This document shows, piece by piece, positions 53,043 through 61,820 of a stretch of DNA of 64,000 nt. The translations under genes were made by a program, and so were the position numbers. The first letter of the stretch is position 1. Each line of letters opens with the position of its first letter. This DNA comes from Pseudomonas sp. CROZ-RG-20F-R04-15 (GTDB lineage Bacteria; Pseudomonadota; Gammaproteobacteria; Pseudomonadales; Pseudomonadaceae). The stretch is taken from NCBI RefSeq assembly GCF_022662375.1, contig NZ_JAKNQL010000013.1, forward strand, positions 1 to 64,000, read 5' to 3'. Under the pieces are notes generated by a model, which worked only from the letters and a program-made list of their open reading frames with translations, ran no database searches and was not told the origin of the DNA.

Positions 53043-53930
53043 ATGGATCGGCTGACCAGCATGGCGGCTTTCGTGATGGCGGCCGAAGCCGGCTCGTATG
53101 CCAGCGCCGCGCAACGCCTGGACATGTCCGCGCAAATGGTCGCCAAGCACGTGGCCGCCCTTGAGCAGCGGCTCGGCGCACGGTTGCTCAACCGCACCAC
53201 ACGCCGGCAAAGCCTGACCGAGCTGGGCCAGGCCTATTACGAGCGCTGCAAGCACATCGTCAGTGAGGCTGAAGCCGCTGATTCACTGGCGCAAGTCATG
53301 AACGACACACCGCGCGGCAAGCTCAGGGTCAGCGCACCGGTAAGCTTTGGCTCCTACAGTCTGATGCCGTTTGTGACCGTGTTCTTGCGCGAGTACCCCG
53401 AGGTGGAAATCGACCTGCACTTGACCGACCGCGCCGTGGATCTGGTGGAGGAGGGGTTTGAGGTGGCTTTCCGGATCGGTCCGCTGGCGACGGCCAGTCT
53501 GACCGCCAGACCGTTGGCTGCGTATCGCTTGATCGTTTGTGCAGCGCCGCGCTATCTGGCCGAATACGGCACGCCGCAAGTGCCCGCCGATCTGCAACAG
53601 CATGAGTGCCTGGGTTATGCCTATTGGTCGCGGCCTGCCGACCATGAGTGGTCATTTTTCAATGGCGCCGAGGTCGAGCGCGTGCCGGTCAGCAGTCGCT
53701 TGCACGTCAACGAGAGCAAGGCGCTGTTGTCAGCGGCTATTGATGGGTTCGGGATTGTGCTGGGGCCTGCCGACTTTCTTCAGCCGGCGTTGCGCAGAGG
53801 GGAGTTGGTCAGGTTGCTGGAGGGATTCGAGGCGCCGAGCAGACAAATGCATCTGCTGTACACGGCGCATCGACAGAAGACCGCGAAAGTTCGCCAGTTC
53901 ATCGATGCCGCGGTCAGGCGCTTTGCCTGA
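53043..53930 (+). CDS. LysR family transcriptional regulator
   Basis: The 295-residue regulator has an N-terminal winged HTH (MDRLTSMAAFVMAAEAGSYASAAQRLDMSAQMVAKHVAALEQRLGARLLNRTTRRQSLTELG) and a substrate-binding domain starting around GKLRVSAPVSFGSYSLMPFVTVFLREYPEVEIDL. This is the CrgA/AaeR-like LysR group. AGGAG lies six bases before the ATG. It is divergent from the reductase gene, which is the expected target. Confidence 0.9.
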   Translation: MDRLTSMAAFVMAAEAGSYASAAQRLDMSAQMVAKHVAALEQRLGARLLNRTTRRQSLTELGQAYYERCKHIVSEAEAADSLAQVMNDTPRGKLRVSAPVSFGSYSLMPFVTVFLREYPEVEIDLHLTDRAVDLVEEGFEVAFRIGPLATASLTARPLAAYRLIVCAAPRYLAEYGTPQVPADLQQHECLGYAYWSRPADHEWSFFNGAEVERVPVSSRLHVNESKALLSAAIDGFGIVLGPADFLQPALRRGELVRLLEGFEAPSRQMHLLYTAHRQKTAKVRQFIDAAVRRFA

Positions 53931-53944
53931 CCGCGGCATCCGGC

Positions 53945-55447
53945 TCAGTTAATGCGCGGATGCTGCTGCACCAGTTCCTTGCGCTTGGCTTCCAGCGCAG
54001 CGATTTCGGCGTCGATGTCTTCGATTTTCTGCTCGATATTGTCGTGGTGTTCCTGCAGCAGTTCCTTGGCTTCTTCAAGGTCGGACGCGGCCGGCGCGGC
54101 ACCACGCAGCGGTTTGTTGGCGGTTTCCTTCATCGTTACGCCGGTGACCAGACCGACCACCGCGATGACCATCAGGTAATACGCCGGCATGTACAGATCG
54201 TTGGTGCTTTCGACCAGCCAGGCGACCACGGTCGGGGTCAGGCCGGCGATCAATACCGAAACGTTGAACGCCGCCGCCAGCGCACTGTAGCGAATGTGCG
54301 TGGGGAACATCGCCGGCAGGGTCGAGGCCATGACGCCGATAAAAAAGTTCAGCAACACGGCCAGCATCAGCAGGCCGGCGAAGATCAAACCAATCTTGCC
54401 GCTGTTGATCAGCATGAAGGCCGGGATCGCCAGAATGAACAAACCGATGCTGCCCACGACGATGAAAGGCTTGCGGCCAATCTTGTCGCTGATAAAGCCG
54501 ATTGCCGGCTGCACGAACAACATGCCGACCATGATCGCGATGATGATCAGCACGCCACGGTTTTCGCTGTAGTGCAGGTTGTGCGACAGGTAGCTCGGCA
54601 TGTAGGTGAGCAGCATGTAATAGGTGACGTTGGTCACCGCCACCACACCGATGCAGGTCATCAGGCTGCGCCAGTGCTTGGTCGCGACCTCTTTGAAGGA
54701 GACTTTCGGGCCACCGGCGAGGCCTTCACGATCGCCTTGCTCAAGCTTTTCGACGTGCTGCTGGAACGCCGGGGTTTCTTCCAGGGCGTGACGCAAGTAG
54801 AGACCGATCATGCCCAACGGCAAGGCGAGGAAGAACGGCAGACGCCAGCCCCATTCCTCGAATTTGGCTTCGCCGAGCGTCGTCGAGATCAACACCACCA
54901 CACCGGCACCGAGGACGAAACCGGCAATAGAACCAAAGTCCAGCCAACTGCCGAGGAAGCCGCGTTTACGGTCCGGCGCGTATTCAGCGACGAAAATTGA
55001 GGCGCCGGTGTATTCGCCACCGACCGAGAAACCCTGCGCCATTTTCGCCAGCAACAGCAGGATCGGCGCCCAGATGCCAATCGAGGCATAGGACGGAATC
55101 AGGCCGATGGCAAAGGTGCTGAGCGACATGATGACGATGGTCGCGGCGAGGACTTTCTGCCGTCCGTACTTGTCGCCCAAAGCGCCAAAGAACAGACCGC
55201 CCAAAGGCCGGATCAGGAAGGGCACGGAGAACGTCGCCAGCGCGGCGATCATCTGCGTGCCGGGATCGGCGCCGGGGAAGAAGACTTTGCCGAGTACATA
55301 GGCGACGAAGCCGTACACACCAAAATCGAACCATTCCATGGCATTGCCCAGTGCGGCGGCGGTGATTGCCTTGCGCATCTTGGCGTCGTCGACAATGGTG
55401 ATGTCGTTCAGGCCGATCGGCTTGACGGTTTTCTTGCGTGATTTCAT
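53945..55447 (-). CDS. proP: ProP-type osmoprotectant:H+ symporter (MFS)
   Basis: The 500-residue MFS protein has twelve membrane helices. Family features are GNAMEWFDFGVYGFVAYVLGKVFFP at the start, LIRPLGGLFFGALGDKYGRQKVL after helix 2, and GFSVGGEYTGASIFVAEYAPDRKRGFLGSW. The C-terminus carries the extended coiled coil found in osmosensing ProP (SDLEEAKELLQEHHDNIEQ and IAALEAKRKELVQQH, about 458-497). In E. coli ProP this antiparallel coil tunes the osmotic response, and the substrates are proline and glycine betaine. The start follows a GAGAAG stretch. Another MHS-family substrate is possible, but the coil argues for ProP. Confidence 0.85.
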   Translation of the reverse strand: MKSRKKTVKPIGLNDITIVDDAKMRKAITAAALGNAMEWFDFGVYGFVAYVLGKVFFPGADPGTQMIAALATFSVPFLIRPLGGLFFGALGDKYGRQKVLAATIVIMSLSTFAIGLIPSYASIGIWAPILLLLAKMAQGFSVGGEYTGASIFVAEYAPDRKRGFLGSWLDFGSIAGFVLGAGVVVLISTTLGEAKFEEWGWRLPFFLALPLGMIGLYLRHALEETPAFQQHVEKLEQGDREGLAGGPKVSFKEVATKHWRSLMTCIGVVAVTNVTYYMLLTYMPSYLSHNLHYSENRGVLIIIAIMVGMLFVQPAIGFISDKIGRKPFIVVGSIGLFILAIPAFMLINSGKIGLIFAGLLMLAVLLNFFIGVMASTLPAMFPTHIRYSALAAAFNVSVLIAGLTPTVVAWLVESTNDLYMPAYYLMVIAVVGLVTGVTMKETANKPLRGAAPAASDLEEAKELLQEHHDNIEQKIEDIDAEIAALEAKRKELVQQHPRIN

Positions 55448-55578
55448 CCGGGTCTTCTCTTTGCTGATCCATCGTGCCGCGTAGATGCCATCTATTTGAT
55501 GGCGCGTACTCTTTGGCTCAGATACATGAGGACACGAAATAATTCACTGCTCGCTGCTTTTTTTCCTGGCGCACCTGT

Positions 55579-55688
55579 GTAGGAGCTGCCGAAGGCTGCA
55601 ATCTTGATCGTTCCCGCGCTCTGCGTGGGAATGCAGCCGGGGACGCTCCGCGTCCCAACAGGATTGCAGCCTTCGGCAGTTCCTACAG
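55579..55688. repeat. Composite palindrome (nested repeat elements)
   Basis: The outer arms GTAGGAGCTGCCGAAGGCTG and CAGCCTTCGGCAGTTCCTAC enclose two more hairpins: CCCGCGCTCTGCGTGGG and GGGACGCTCCGCGTCCC. The inner CGCTCTGCGTGGGAA unit is the same type as the hairpin at 10505. One element appears to have inserted into another. It lies between proP and the lipoprotein gene. Confidence 0.8.
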
Positions 55689-55698
55689 GGGAATGCCG

Positions 55699-56358
55699 CT
55701 ACCGGCGAAGGGTCGCGTAGGATTTACCGAGGTCGCTGGCCCAGCCATCGAGCACAACCTTGACGTCATCGGCAGTCAGCACCTGCTTGTCGTTCTCCAG
55801 TGGCACGCCGGTGCCTTTACGCACCACTTCGGCAATCACCTCGCCGGTCGAACCGTCCTCGAACGACACCTCGGTGACGACTTCGCTGTCCTGATCACGG
55901 ATGCCGGCCGCCGTGCTCACACCGGCAGCGACGAGGGTGACGGGCAGCCACTCATAAAAGCGCAAACCCTGAGTGCTGGTCGCCACCTGGGTAATGGCGG
56001 GGCGCACCACCAGAGTGTTCGGCCCCGGCTGATTGACCAGATGCATGACCTTGCCCAATTCCACCCGCAGCGCCGCGTCGTAATAGTCGGTAACCCCGGA
56101 CAGCGTGCTCAAGGGAATCCGCTGCGTCGGCTCGGCACTCGGATAAAACTGACTCGGCGCCAGATAAACCTGAGTGTATCGACCCCGGGCGAGAGCCGGG
56201 CTGACCCACGCCAACACAGGCTGACCGGACGGCGACTGGCGCTCGGTCATCACGCTGTAGTCATGCAGAAACCCACTGTGTTCCGGGGTTTTGCTGCTGC
56301 ACGCCGCCAGGCTCAGCGTGGCAACAATCGACAGCGACAGCGAACGAATGCGCGACAT
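55699..56358 (-). CDS. DUF3313 family lipoprotein (second copy)
   Basis: Start at ATG 56358 (AAGGAAG seven bases upstream) gives 219 residues with a lipobox LAAC (cysteine near residue 20) and Ser-Ser after it, predicting an outer membrane lipoprotein. SGFLHDYSVMTER, YTQVYLAPSQFY, ALRVELGKVMHLVNQPGPNTLVVRPAITQV and VVTEVSFEDGSTGEVIAEVVRKG show the DUF3313 family. Compared with the copy at 8401 it is shorter and lacks the C-terminal cysteines. The start overlaps the stop of the preceding small gene (TGATG). Confidence 0.83.
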   Translation of the reverse strand: MSRIRSLSLSIVATLSLAACSSKTPEHSGFLHDYSVMTERQSPSGQPVLAWVSPALARGRYTQVYLAPSQFYPSAEPTQRIPLSTLSGVTDYYDAALRVELGKVMHLVNQPGPNTLVVRPAITQVATSTQGLRFYEWLPVTLVAAGVSTAAGIRDQDSEVVTEVSFEDGSTGEVIAEVVRKGTGVPLENDKQVLTADDVKVVLDGWASDLGKSYATLRR

Positions 56359-56669
56359 CAAACGGCTTCCTTGTTTTGCGCCAGGTTGTCCGAGCACTCG
56401 ATGTGCAATCGACCGTGGGCCATGATCCAGTTCATCAGATCGGCAGTGCTGACGCTGTGCACGTATTCCACCCAGTGCGCATTGGTCGGGCTGAAATGTT
56501 CGAAATAACGGCGTAAAACCACCGTGCTCTGATCACTGGAAACCCCCATGCACGATTCCTGAAACACCACCGGTGTGTCCGGGCCGAGCGCGGCGGTGCG
56601 CTGGCTGAGAATCAACGGCCGATTACCGTTGTGCTGCGTAACGCCCGGTTTGCTGTTCAATACCTTCAT
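56358..56669 (-). CDS. Hypothetical 103-residue protein coupled to the lipoprotein gene
   Basis: A purine-rich GGGGGGA precedes the ATG at 56669 and the stop overlaps the DUF3313 start as TGATG, which together support a real gene. The sequence (MKVLNSKPGVTQHNGNRPLI, VVFQESCMGVSSDQSTVVLRRYFEHF, NWIMAHGRLHIECSDN) has no signal peptide, membrane helix or motif known to me. Two cysteines are present. The role is unknown. A divergent response regulator gene starts 147 bases away. Confidence 0.6.
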   Translation of the reverse strand: MKVLNSKPGVTQHNGNRPLILSQRTAALGPDTPVVFQESCMGVSSDQSTVVLRRYFEHFSPTNAHWVEYVHSVSTADLMNWIMAHGRLHIECSDNLAQNKEAV

Positions 56670-56815
56670 GCCAATCCCCCCGCTGGAAATACCTGCAGAG
56701 TGCCCGCGCGGTTTTGCCGGAGGATGTCCGCTTGATGTCTGGCGTGCAGAAATGTTGCTCGATTGAAATAAATGACCGGCGCGGTGAATGGCTTTAGATT
56801 GGCTCTTTTTGGTGC

Positions 56816-57538
56816 ATGGATCCTGTCACTGTGAGCAGACTGCTGTTCGTCGACGACGACGTGGAAATTCTCGCGCTGCTGAAGAAGTTCTTCGTGCAGC
56901 ACGCCTATGAGGTCGACGTTGCCCCTAATGGCGAGGCGATGTGGGCGGCCATTGCGCAGCAGCGCCCGGACACGATCATTCTTGATCTGATGATGCCCGG
57001 CGAAAGCGGCCTGAGCCTGTGCCAGAAGGTGCATACGCAACTGGGCATTCCGATCATCATGCTCACGGCCATGGCCGAACTGAGCGATCGCATTGTCGGT
57101 CTGGAATTGGGAGCGGACGATTACCTGACCAAGCCGTTTGCCCCGCAGGAACTGCTCGCGCGGGTGCGAGCCTTGCAACGTCGCGCCGGCGAACCGCGCC
57201 AAGCGGTTGAGCCTTCGCGGCCGGTAATCGGCTTCGCCGGTTGGCATCTGGACATCACCTGCCGCGAGTTGCGTTCACCGGAAAACGTGATGATTCCGCT
57301 GTCCGGCGGCGAGTTCGATTTGCTGGTGGTGTTCCTCGACCATCCACAGCGCATTCTGACCCGCGAGCAGTTGATCGATCTGACCCACGGTCACGGTCAT
57401 GACGCTTTTGATCGGAGTATCGATGTGCAAGTCAGCCGCTTGCGCCGCAAGATCGAACCGGACAGCAAACGCCCGGACCTGATTCGCACCGTGCGCAACG
57501 GCGGCTATCTGTTCACCGCCAAGGTCACTCGCTCGTGA
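56816..57538 (+). CDS. OmpR/PhoB-type response regulator
   Basis: The 240-residue protein has a receiver domain with acidic pocket Asp13-15 in FVDDDVEIL, phosphorylation site Asp57 in IILDLMMPGESG, and Lys106 in DDYLTKPFAP. A winged-helix domain (about 140-236) contains PLSGGEFDLLVVFLDHPQRILTREQLIDLTHG and RSIDVQVSRLRRKIE. The ribosome site before ATG 56816 is weak; a GTG at 56831 is an alternative. It overlaps the kinase gene by four bases (GTGA), so the two form one two-component system. The targets are unknown; the neighbouring divergent lipoprotein pair is a candidate. Confidence 0.9.
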   Translation: MDPVTVSRLLFVDDDVEILALLKKFFVQHAYEVDVAPNGEAMWAAIAQQRPDTIILDLMMPGESGLSLCQKVHTQLGIPIIMLTAMAELSDRIVGLELGADDYLTKPFAPQELLARVRALQRRAGEPRQAVEPSRPVIGFAGWHLDITCRELRSPENVMIPLSGGEFDLLVVFLDHPQRILTREQLIDLTHGHGHDAFDRSIDVQVSRLRRKIEPDSKRPDLIRTVRNGGYLFTAKVTRS

Positions 57539-58866
57539 TCCGCCGGCTGTTGCGCGGCGACACTCTGCGCCGGCACATCGCCTTGACCATCATCGCAGCG
57601 ATGGTCGCGTCTTTGGCGTTGAATGCACTTTTCGTCCAAGTCGCCGGCATCTGGGCCCGGCCGCCGATTGAACGCACCGGCCTGCTGGAGCAGATTGCCG
57701 CGACCTCGCGGGTGATTGAGGCTGCCCCGGCCAACCTGCGCCCGCAACTGGCCACAGCGGCGAGCAGCGCCATGCTGCAAGTGTCGTGGAAAGCACTGCG
57801 CGCCGACTTCGATCTGCCCAATGACGGCCTTCGCTTGCCAGCGAACAGAGTGCCGGTGATGCAGCAACTGCTGGGGAGTGATCGAAAAATCGAGGTGTTC
57901 AGCCCTGGCGACTGGCCCAACGGCAGTCCCCAGGCGCATTACGCCGCCGTCGTGCAATTGGTCGATGGCAGCTGGTTGTCATTTATCCCGCCGGAGCGCA
58001 GTTGGGGCCTGGAATTTGGCGTGCGTATCGTGATCGTCATCGCGTTGGGACTGATTGCGACATTGCTCGTCGCTTGGGTCGCCACCCGGCAACTGGCCAA
58101 CCCCTTGCAGCGTTTCACCCGGGCCGCCAAACGTTTCGGCACCGATCTGCGCGCACCGCCGATCAAACTCGAAGGCCCCGACGAAATTCGCCAGGCGATC
58201 ATCGCCTTCAACACCATGCAGGCGCAGATCCAGCACTTCATCGCCGAGCGCACGCACATGCTCGCGTCAATTTCCCACGACCTGCGTGCACCGCTGACCC
58301 GCATGCGCCTGCGCAGCGAATTCATGGAAGACCTCGATCATCAGGGCAAGTTGATTCGTGACGTCGAGGAGATGCAGTCGATGATCAACGCCGCACTGGC
58401 GTTCTTCCGTGAGGACACGCACCGTGAGGAGACCACTGCGTTCGATCTGTCGGAACTGCTGCAAACCATTGTCGACGATTACCGTGACCAGCAGATCAAT
58501 GTCGATTTCGAAGGCCCGGCGCATCTGGTGTACGAGGGCCGGCCGCTGGGGATCAAACGGGTGATCGTCAATTTGCTGGAAAATGCACTGAAGTATGCGC
58601 AGCGTCCGGTCATTGCGTTGAAGCGTGACGATCATTCGATCTACATCGAAGTCAGCGACGAAGGCCCCGGTATTCCCGAAGCGGCGCTGGAACAGGTGTT
58701 CGATCCGTTCTTTCGCCTGGAGGCTTCGCGCAACCGCGACACCGGCGGCGTGGGTCTGGGGCTGTCGGCGGCGCGGGCGATTGCGCGCGAGCAGGGTGGC
58801 GAGTTGACGCTGAGCAACCGCCACGGTGGAGGGTTGACCGCTAGGGTGGAGTTGCCGTTGTCGTGA
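57535..58866 (+). CDS. Sensor histidine kinase, partner of the adjacent regulator
   Basis: The GTG at 57535 overlaps the regulator stop; the product has 443 residues. Two membrane helices (about 13-35 and 162-183) frame a periplasmic domain of roughly 125 residues, which should sense the signal. HAMP follows (about 184-237), then HisKA with His248 in SISHDLRAPLTRMRLRSEF, and HATPase with LLENALKYAQ (N box), EVSDEGPGIPE (G1) and GGVGLGLSAARAIAREQGG (G2). The layout is like EnvZ/RstB-type kinases. All catalytic elements are present. The signal cannot be read from sequence. Confidence 0.9.
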   Translation: MIRRLLRGDTLRRHIALTIIAAMVASLALNALFVQVAGIWARPPIERTGLLEQIAATSRVIEAAPANLRPQLATAASSAMLQVSWKALRADFDLPNDGLRLPANRVPVMQQLLGSDRKIEVFSPGDWPNGSPQAHYAAVVQLVDGSWLSFIPPERSWGLEFGVRIVIVIALGLIATLLVAWVATRQLANPLQRFTRAAKRFGTDLRAPPIKLEGPDEIRQAIIAFNTMQAQIQHFIAERTHMLASISHDLRAPLTRMRLRSEFMEDLDHQGKLIRDVEEMQSMINAALAFFREDTHREETTAFDLSELLQTIVDDYRDQQINVDFEGPAHLVYEGRPLGIKRVIVNLLENALKYAQRPVIALKRDDHSIYIEVSDEGPGIPEAALEQVFDPFFRLEASRNRDTGGVGLGLSAARAIAREQGGELTLSNRHGGGLTARVELPLS

Positions 58867-58871
58867 AGTAC

Positions 58872-59783
58872 TCAATCGGAGGGCGTGGCATCTGCTGCGT
58901 CAACGTTGTCAGACGCGGCTTGCTCACGTCCATTTTGATTTTTCTGGTCTTTAGCGCCGAACGCGTAAACGCATTCAAAAAATTCGAAGTGATCAGGAAT
59001 CAATGTCGGTGCAAGAAGGGAGTGTGTCAGCAGCGTTGTCGGATGTTGCTCTTTGATTTTGTGCGCGATCAGGATTTTCTCGCGCGAGTTGTCCAGGTAG
59101 AGCACGGCGTCTTTTGCGCTGTCTACGTTCACGCATGGGGATGCGTAATTGAAATCACCCATATGAGCGATGTGGTACAGAATCTGGTTTCGACGCCGTT
59201 CAGGTTCAATGACGTTGTAGATCAATGAAAGAATCAAGACAAACCCCAACGCATTGGCAATCAGAGAGATACCGGAGCGCGGAATCTCTTTCCTCAATCG
59301 CGCTGCCATGTAGGTGAAAAGTCCTAGAAAAAGCAACACTGCGATTACGGCAGCGCACAGAAACTGGAAACGCATCAGGACATGCATGAAAGTCGCGGCA
59401 GCCACTGTGACCGGTAGCAAAGAAGCATCGACCCCGAAGAGTTCATTGACATCTGATACCGCATCGATGTGCGCGAACCAAATCACCAGCCCCGCTACAG
59501 AAAGCCACAACAGCGCGTTTGATTTCAAATTGATAACGCTGGCGGCAAGCCTTAGCTCAACAATACCGATGAAAACATAAACACTGGTAATCATGCAGCC
59601 GGTCAACGCGACCACCATGTAATTGGCCAGCGGCAGGCCGGACAGGTCAATCCCCAGTGCCAGAACAAGTACCGCCAAGGCGATCCATGAAAGTGTCTGG
59701 AGCGCCTTTTCTTGGGGAGGCACTGCACTTTTTTTCAAGCTTGCGCTGTCATCTGGATTGGAGCAAATAGGTTGCGAGCTCAT
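58872..59783 (-). CDS. Hypothetical multi-pass membrane protein
   Basis: The 303-residue protein has about five membrane helices: LQTLSWIALAVLVLALGIDL, YMVVALTGCMITSVYVFIGIVEL, NALLWLSVAGLVIWFAHI, FLCAAVIAVLLFLGLFTYMAA and ISLIANALGFVLILSLIYNVIEP. It ends in a soluble tail with DSAKDAVLYLDNSREKILIAHKIKEQHPTT. I do not recognise a family. The DNA is visibly richer in A+T than the neighbours, which suggests later acquisition. It is tail to tail with the kinase gene, five bases apart. Confidence 0.7.
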   Translation of the reverse strand: MSSQPICSNPDDSASLKKSAVPPQEKALQTLSWIALAVLVLALGIDLSGLPLANYMVVALTGCMITSVYVFIGIVELRLAASVINLKSNALLWLSVAGLVIWFAHIDAVSDVNELFGVDASLLPVTVAAATFMHVLMRFQFLCAAVIAVLLFLGLFTYMAARLRKEIPRSGISLIANALGFVLILSLIYNVIEPERRRNQILYHIAHMGDFNYASPCVNVDSAKDAVLYLDNSREKILIAHKIKEQHPTTLLTHSLLAPTLIPDHFEFFECVYAFGAKDQKNQNGREQAASDNVDAADATPSD

Positions 59784-59888
59784 TGCTGTGAAGCCTGCCT
59801 GTCGATTGGAAGTGAGGTTATCGGCCGGTCAAAGCATCGCTATATACCGCCGGCCAGGTTGCTGATATGAAAATAACGCTGTAGATTT

Positions 59889-59918
59889 TCATGAAATTAT
59901 AAGAAATAAATTTCATGA
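59889..59918. promoter_or_regulatory. Candidate operator upstream of the polyamine gene set
   Basis: TCATGAAATT at 59889-59898 and AATTTCATGA at 59909-59918 are perfect ten-base inverses with ten bases between. The site ends eight bases before the chosen start of the oxidase gene. It could be the binding site of the XRE-cupin regulator encoded two genes on, as in PuuR-type systems; its exact owner is inferred. Confidence 0.5.
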
Positions 59919-59926
59919 GGTCGCGA

Positions 59927-61216
59927 ATGTTCCTGCAATCCAGCCAGCACGTCGACAGCTATTACGCCCACAGTTGCGCCGATATTCTGAGCCATCGACC
60001 GGCTCTGGAAGGCGAACATGACACTGACGTGGTGATCATTGGCGCCGGCTTCAGTGGCTTGCACACGGCATTGCGTCTGGCATTGGCTGGTAAACGCGTG
60101 ATGCTGCTGGAAGCCAGTCGCGTGGCGTGGGCGGCGTCGGGGCGTAATGGCGGGCAGGCGATTCTCGGCTGGTCGTGCGACATGCCGCCGCTGGAAGCCG
60201 CGCTGGGTCATGAACGGGCGAAACGGCTGTGGGACGGCATGCGTTGGGCGGCTTATGAGTTGCGTGAATTGCCCGGGCGGCATGGTTTCGATTGCGACTA
60301 TCGTCCCGGGCATTTGTGGACATCGGTGATGCCGCGCCGAGTCAGTCTGCTGACTGAATGGCAACACGAGGCCAGCCACAAGTGGGGCCATGATGCCTTG
60401 CAGTTCATTCCTCGTGAACAATTGTCCGACTGGGTCACCAGTGAACGCTATCAGGCCGGGCTGTACGACCCGCAAGGCGCGCACCTCAACCCATTGAAAC
60501 TGGCACTGGGCCTTGCCGCCGCCATCGAGCGTGCCGGCGGACGTATCCATGAACAAAGCAAAGCGTTGAGTTATCGGGAGGAGGGCGACGGTTTCCGGGT
60601 CGACACCGAGCGCGGTTCGGTGCGCGCCGATGTGCTGGTGCTGGCCTGCAACGCCTACCTCGATGAACTCGATCCGCAACTGTCGCGCTGCATTTTGCCG
60701 GTGGGCACTTATCAGGTCGCCACCGCGCCGCTGACGCCCGAGCAGGCCACCGCGCTGTTGCCACGCAATGTCTGCGTGACCGACAACCAGTTCGTCCTCG
60801 ATTACTTCCGTCGTACCCCGGATAACCGTTTGTTGTTCGGCGGCGGCTGCACCTATCTGGGCGGCATGCCCAAGGACATCGCGGCGGCGACCCGACCGTT
60901 TCTCGAGCGGGTGTTTCCGCAGCTCAAAGGCGTCGGCATCGAGTTTGCCTGGGGCGGCCATATCGATCTGACGATGAACCGCACGCCTGATGTCGGCGGC
61001 GCGGGCAATCGATATTGGCTGCAAGGCTATTCGGGCCACGGCGTGTTGCCGACACTGGCCGCCGCACGCGCGGTGTCTGACGCCATTCTCGGCGATACGG
61101 ATGAACTGGCGCTGTATCAGGGCTTGAGCAATGGCAGCTTCCCCGGTGGCAAGCATTTCGCGGCGCCGCTGGAAGCCATCGGCAAGGCCTGGTATCGGCT
61201 GCGCGACAGCATTTGA
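59927..61216 (+). CDS. FAD-dependent gamma-glutamylputrescine oxidase-like (PuuB/PauB family)
   Basis: The ATG at 59927 (MFLQSSQHVDSYYAHSC) is preferred because GAGG lies six bases before it; the ATG at 59915 has no clear site. The 429-residue enzyme has the FAD dinucleotide motif VVIIGAGFSGLHTALRLALAGKRVMLLEA (GAGFSG, 39-44) and the DAO-type SGRNGGQ block. VACNAYL-like and YWLQGYSGHGVLPTLAAARAVSDAI stretches are near the C-terminus. PuuB-type enzymes oxidise gamma-glutamylputrescine to the aldehyde, releasing ammonia and peroxide. It is followed closely by the regulator (25 bases) and the gamma-glutamylpolyamine synthetase gene, the expected partner. Confidence 0.87.
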   Translation: MFLQSSQHVDSYYAHSCADILSHRPALEGEHDTDVVIIGAGFSGLHTALRLALAGKRVMLLEASRVAWAASGRNGGQAILGWSCDMPPLEAALGHERAKRLWDGMRWAAYELRELPGRHGFDCDYRPGHLWTSVMPRRVSLLTEWQHEASHKWGHDALQFIPREQLSDWVTSERYQAGLYDPQGAHLNPLKLALGLAAAIERAGGRIHEQSKALSYREEGDGFRVDTERGSVRADVLVLACNAYLDELDPQLSRCILPVGTYQVATAPLTPEQATALLPRNVCVTDNQFVLDYFRRTPDNRLLFGGGCTYLGGMPKDIAAATRPFLERVFPQLKGVGIEFAWGGHIDLTMNRTPDVGGAGNRYWLQGYSGHGVLPTLAAARAVSDAILGDTDELALYQGLSNGSFPGGKHFAAPLEAIGKAWYRLRDSI

Positions 61217-61241
61217 TGAGACATCTTTCGGAATTCCGGCC

Positions 61242-61799
61242 ATGAACAAGCAAGAAGAAATAGCCGCGCTGGCGATCCTCATCCACGACCTGCGCAAGCA
61301 CAAGAAGTGGACCCTGAAGGAACTGGCCGACAAGATCGGCCGGTCGGTGGGGTTTCTCTCGCAAGTCGAACGCGGCATGTCGCGGCCGACCGTGGCGGAT
61401 CTGACCGCGATCAGCGAAACCTTCGGCGTGCCGACCACCTATTTCTACAGCTTGCCCAAGCCTAAAGAGCTGCCGTGGGTGACCCGGCCGGACGAGCGCC
61501 GCACGCTGTATTACGCCAATGGCATCACCGACATTCTGGTGTCGCCGCAGATGCGTGCTTCGTTCTCCATGCTCGAAAGTCATCTGGAAGCCGGCGCGAG
61601 CAGCGGCGACCGCCATCTGACCGACAGCTCGGAGCAGGGCGGTTACGTCCTCGAAGGCGAACTGACGTTGTGGCTGGGCGACGATGAAGAGCCGACTACG
61701 TTGAAGGCCGGCGACAGCTTTCAGTTCGACAGTCACACCCGCTGCCGCTACGGCAACCTTACCGAGCAGCTCACCCGCGTGCTCTGGGTCTACACCTGA
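61242..61799 (+). CDS. XRE-cupin transcriptional regulator (PuuR-like)
   Basis: From ATG 61242 the protein has 185 residues: an N-terminal HTH_3 domain (IHDLRKHKKWTLKELADKIGRSVGFLSQVERGMSRPTVADLTAISETFGV, about 14-63) and a C-terminal cupin (about 105-182; GDRHLTDSSEQGGYVLEGELTLWLGDDEEPTTLKAGDSFQFDSHTRCRY). This is the layout of PuuR and PauR, repressors of polyamine catabolism that release DNA on binding polyamines. The ribosome site is weak. It lies between the oxidase and synthetase genes. Confidence 0.88.
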   Translation: MNKQEEIAALAILIHDLRKHKKWTLKELADKIGRSVGFLSQVERGMSRPTVADLTAISETFGVPTTYFYSLPKPKELPWVTRPDERRTLYYANGITDILVSPQMRASFSMLESHLEAGASSGDRHLTDSSEQGGYVLEGELTLWLGDDEEPTTLKAGDSFQFDSHTRCRYGNLTEQLTRVLWVYT

Positions 61800-61820
61800 T
61801 AACCAAAAAGGATGAACACG

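Noticed and set aside
52944..53255. A 104-residue extension of the reductase before MRIGIVGAG
   Set aside because: It would run over the LysR gene start, and the Rossmann motif at MRIGIVGAGFIG with AGAGGA upstream marks the true start.
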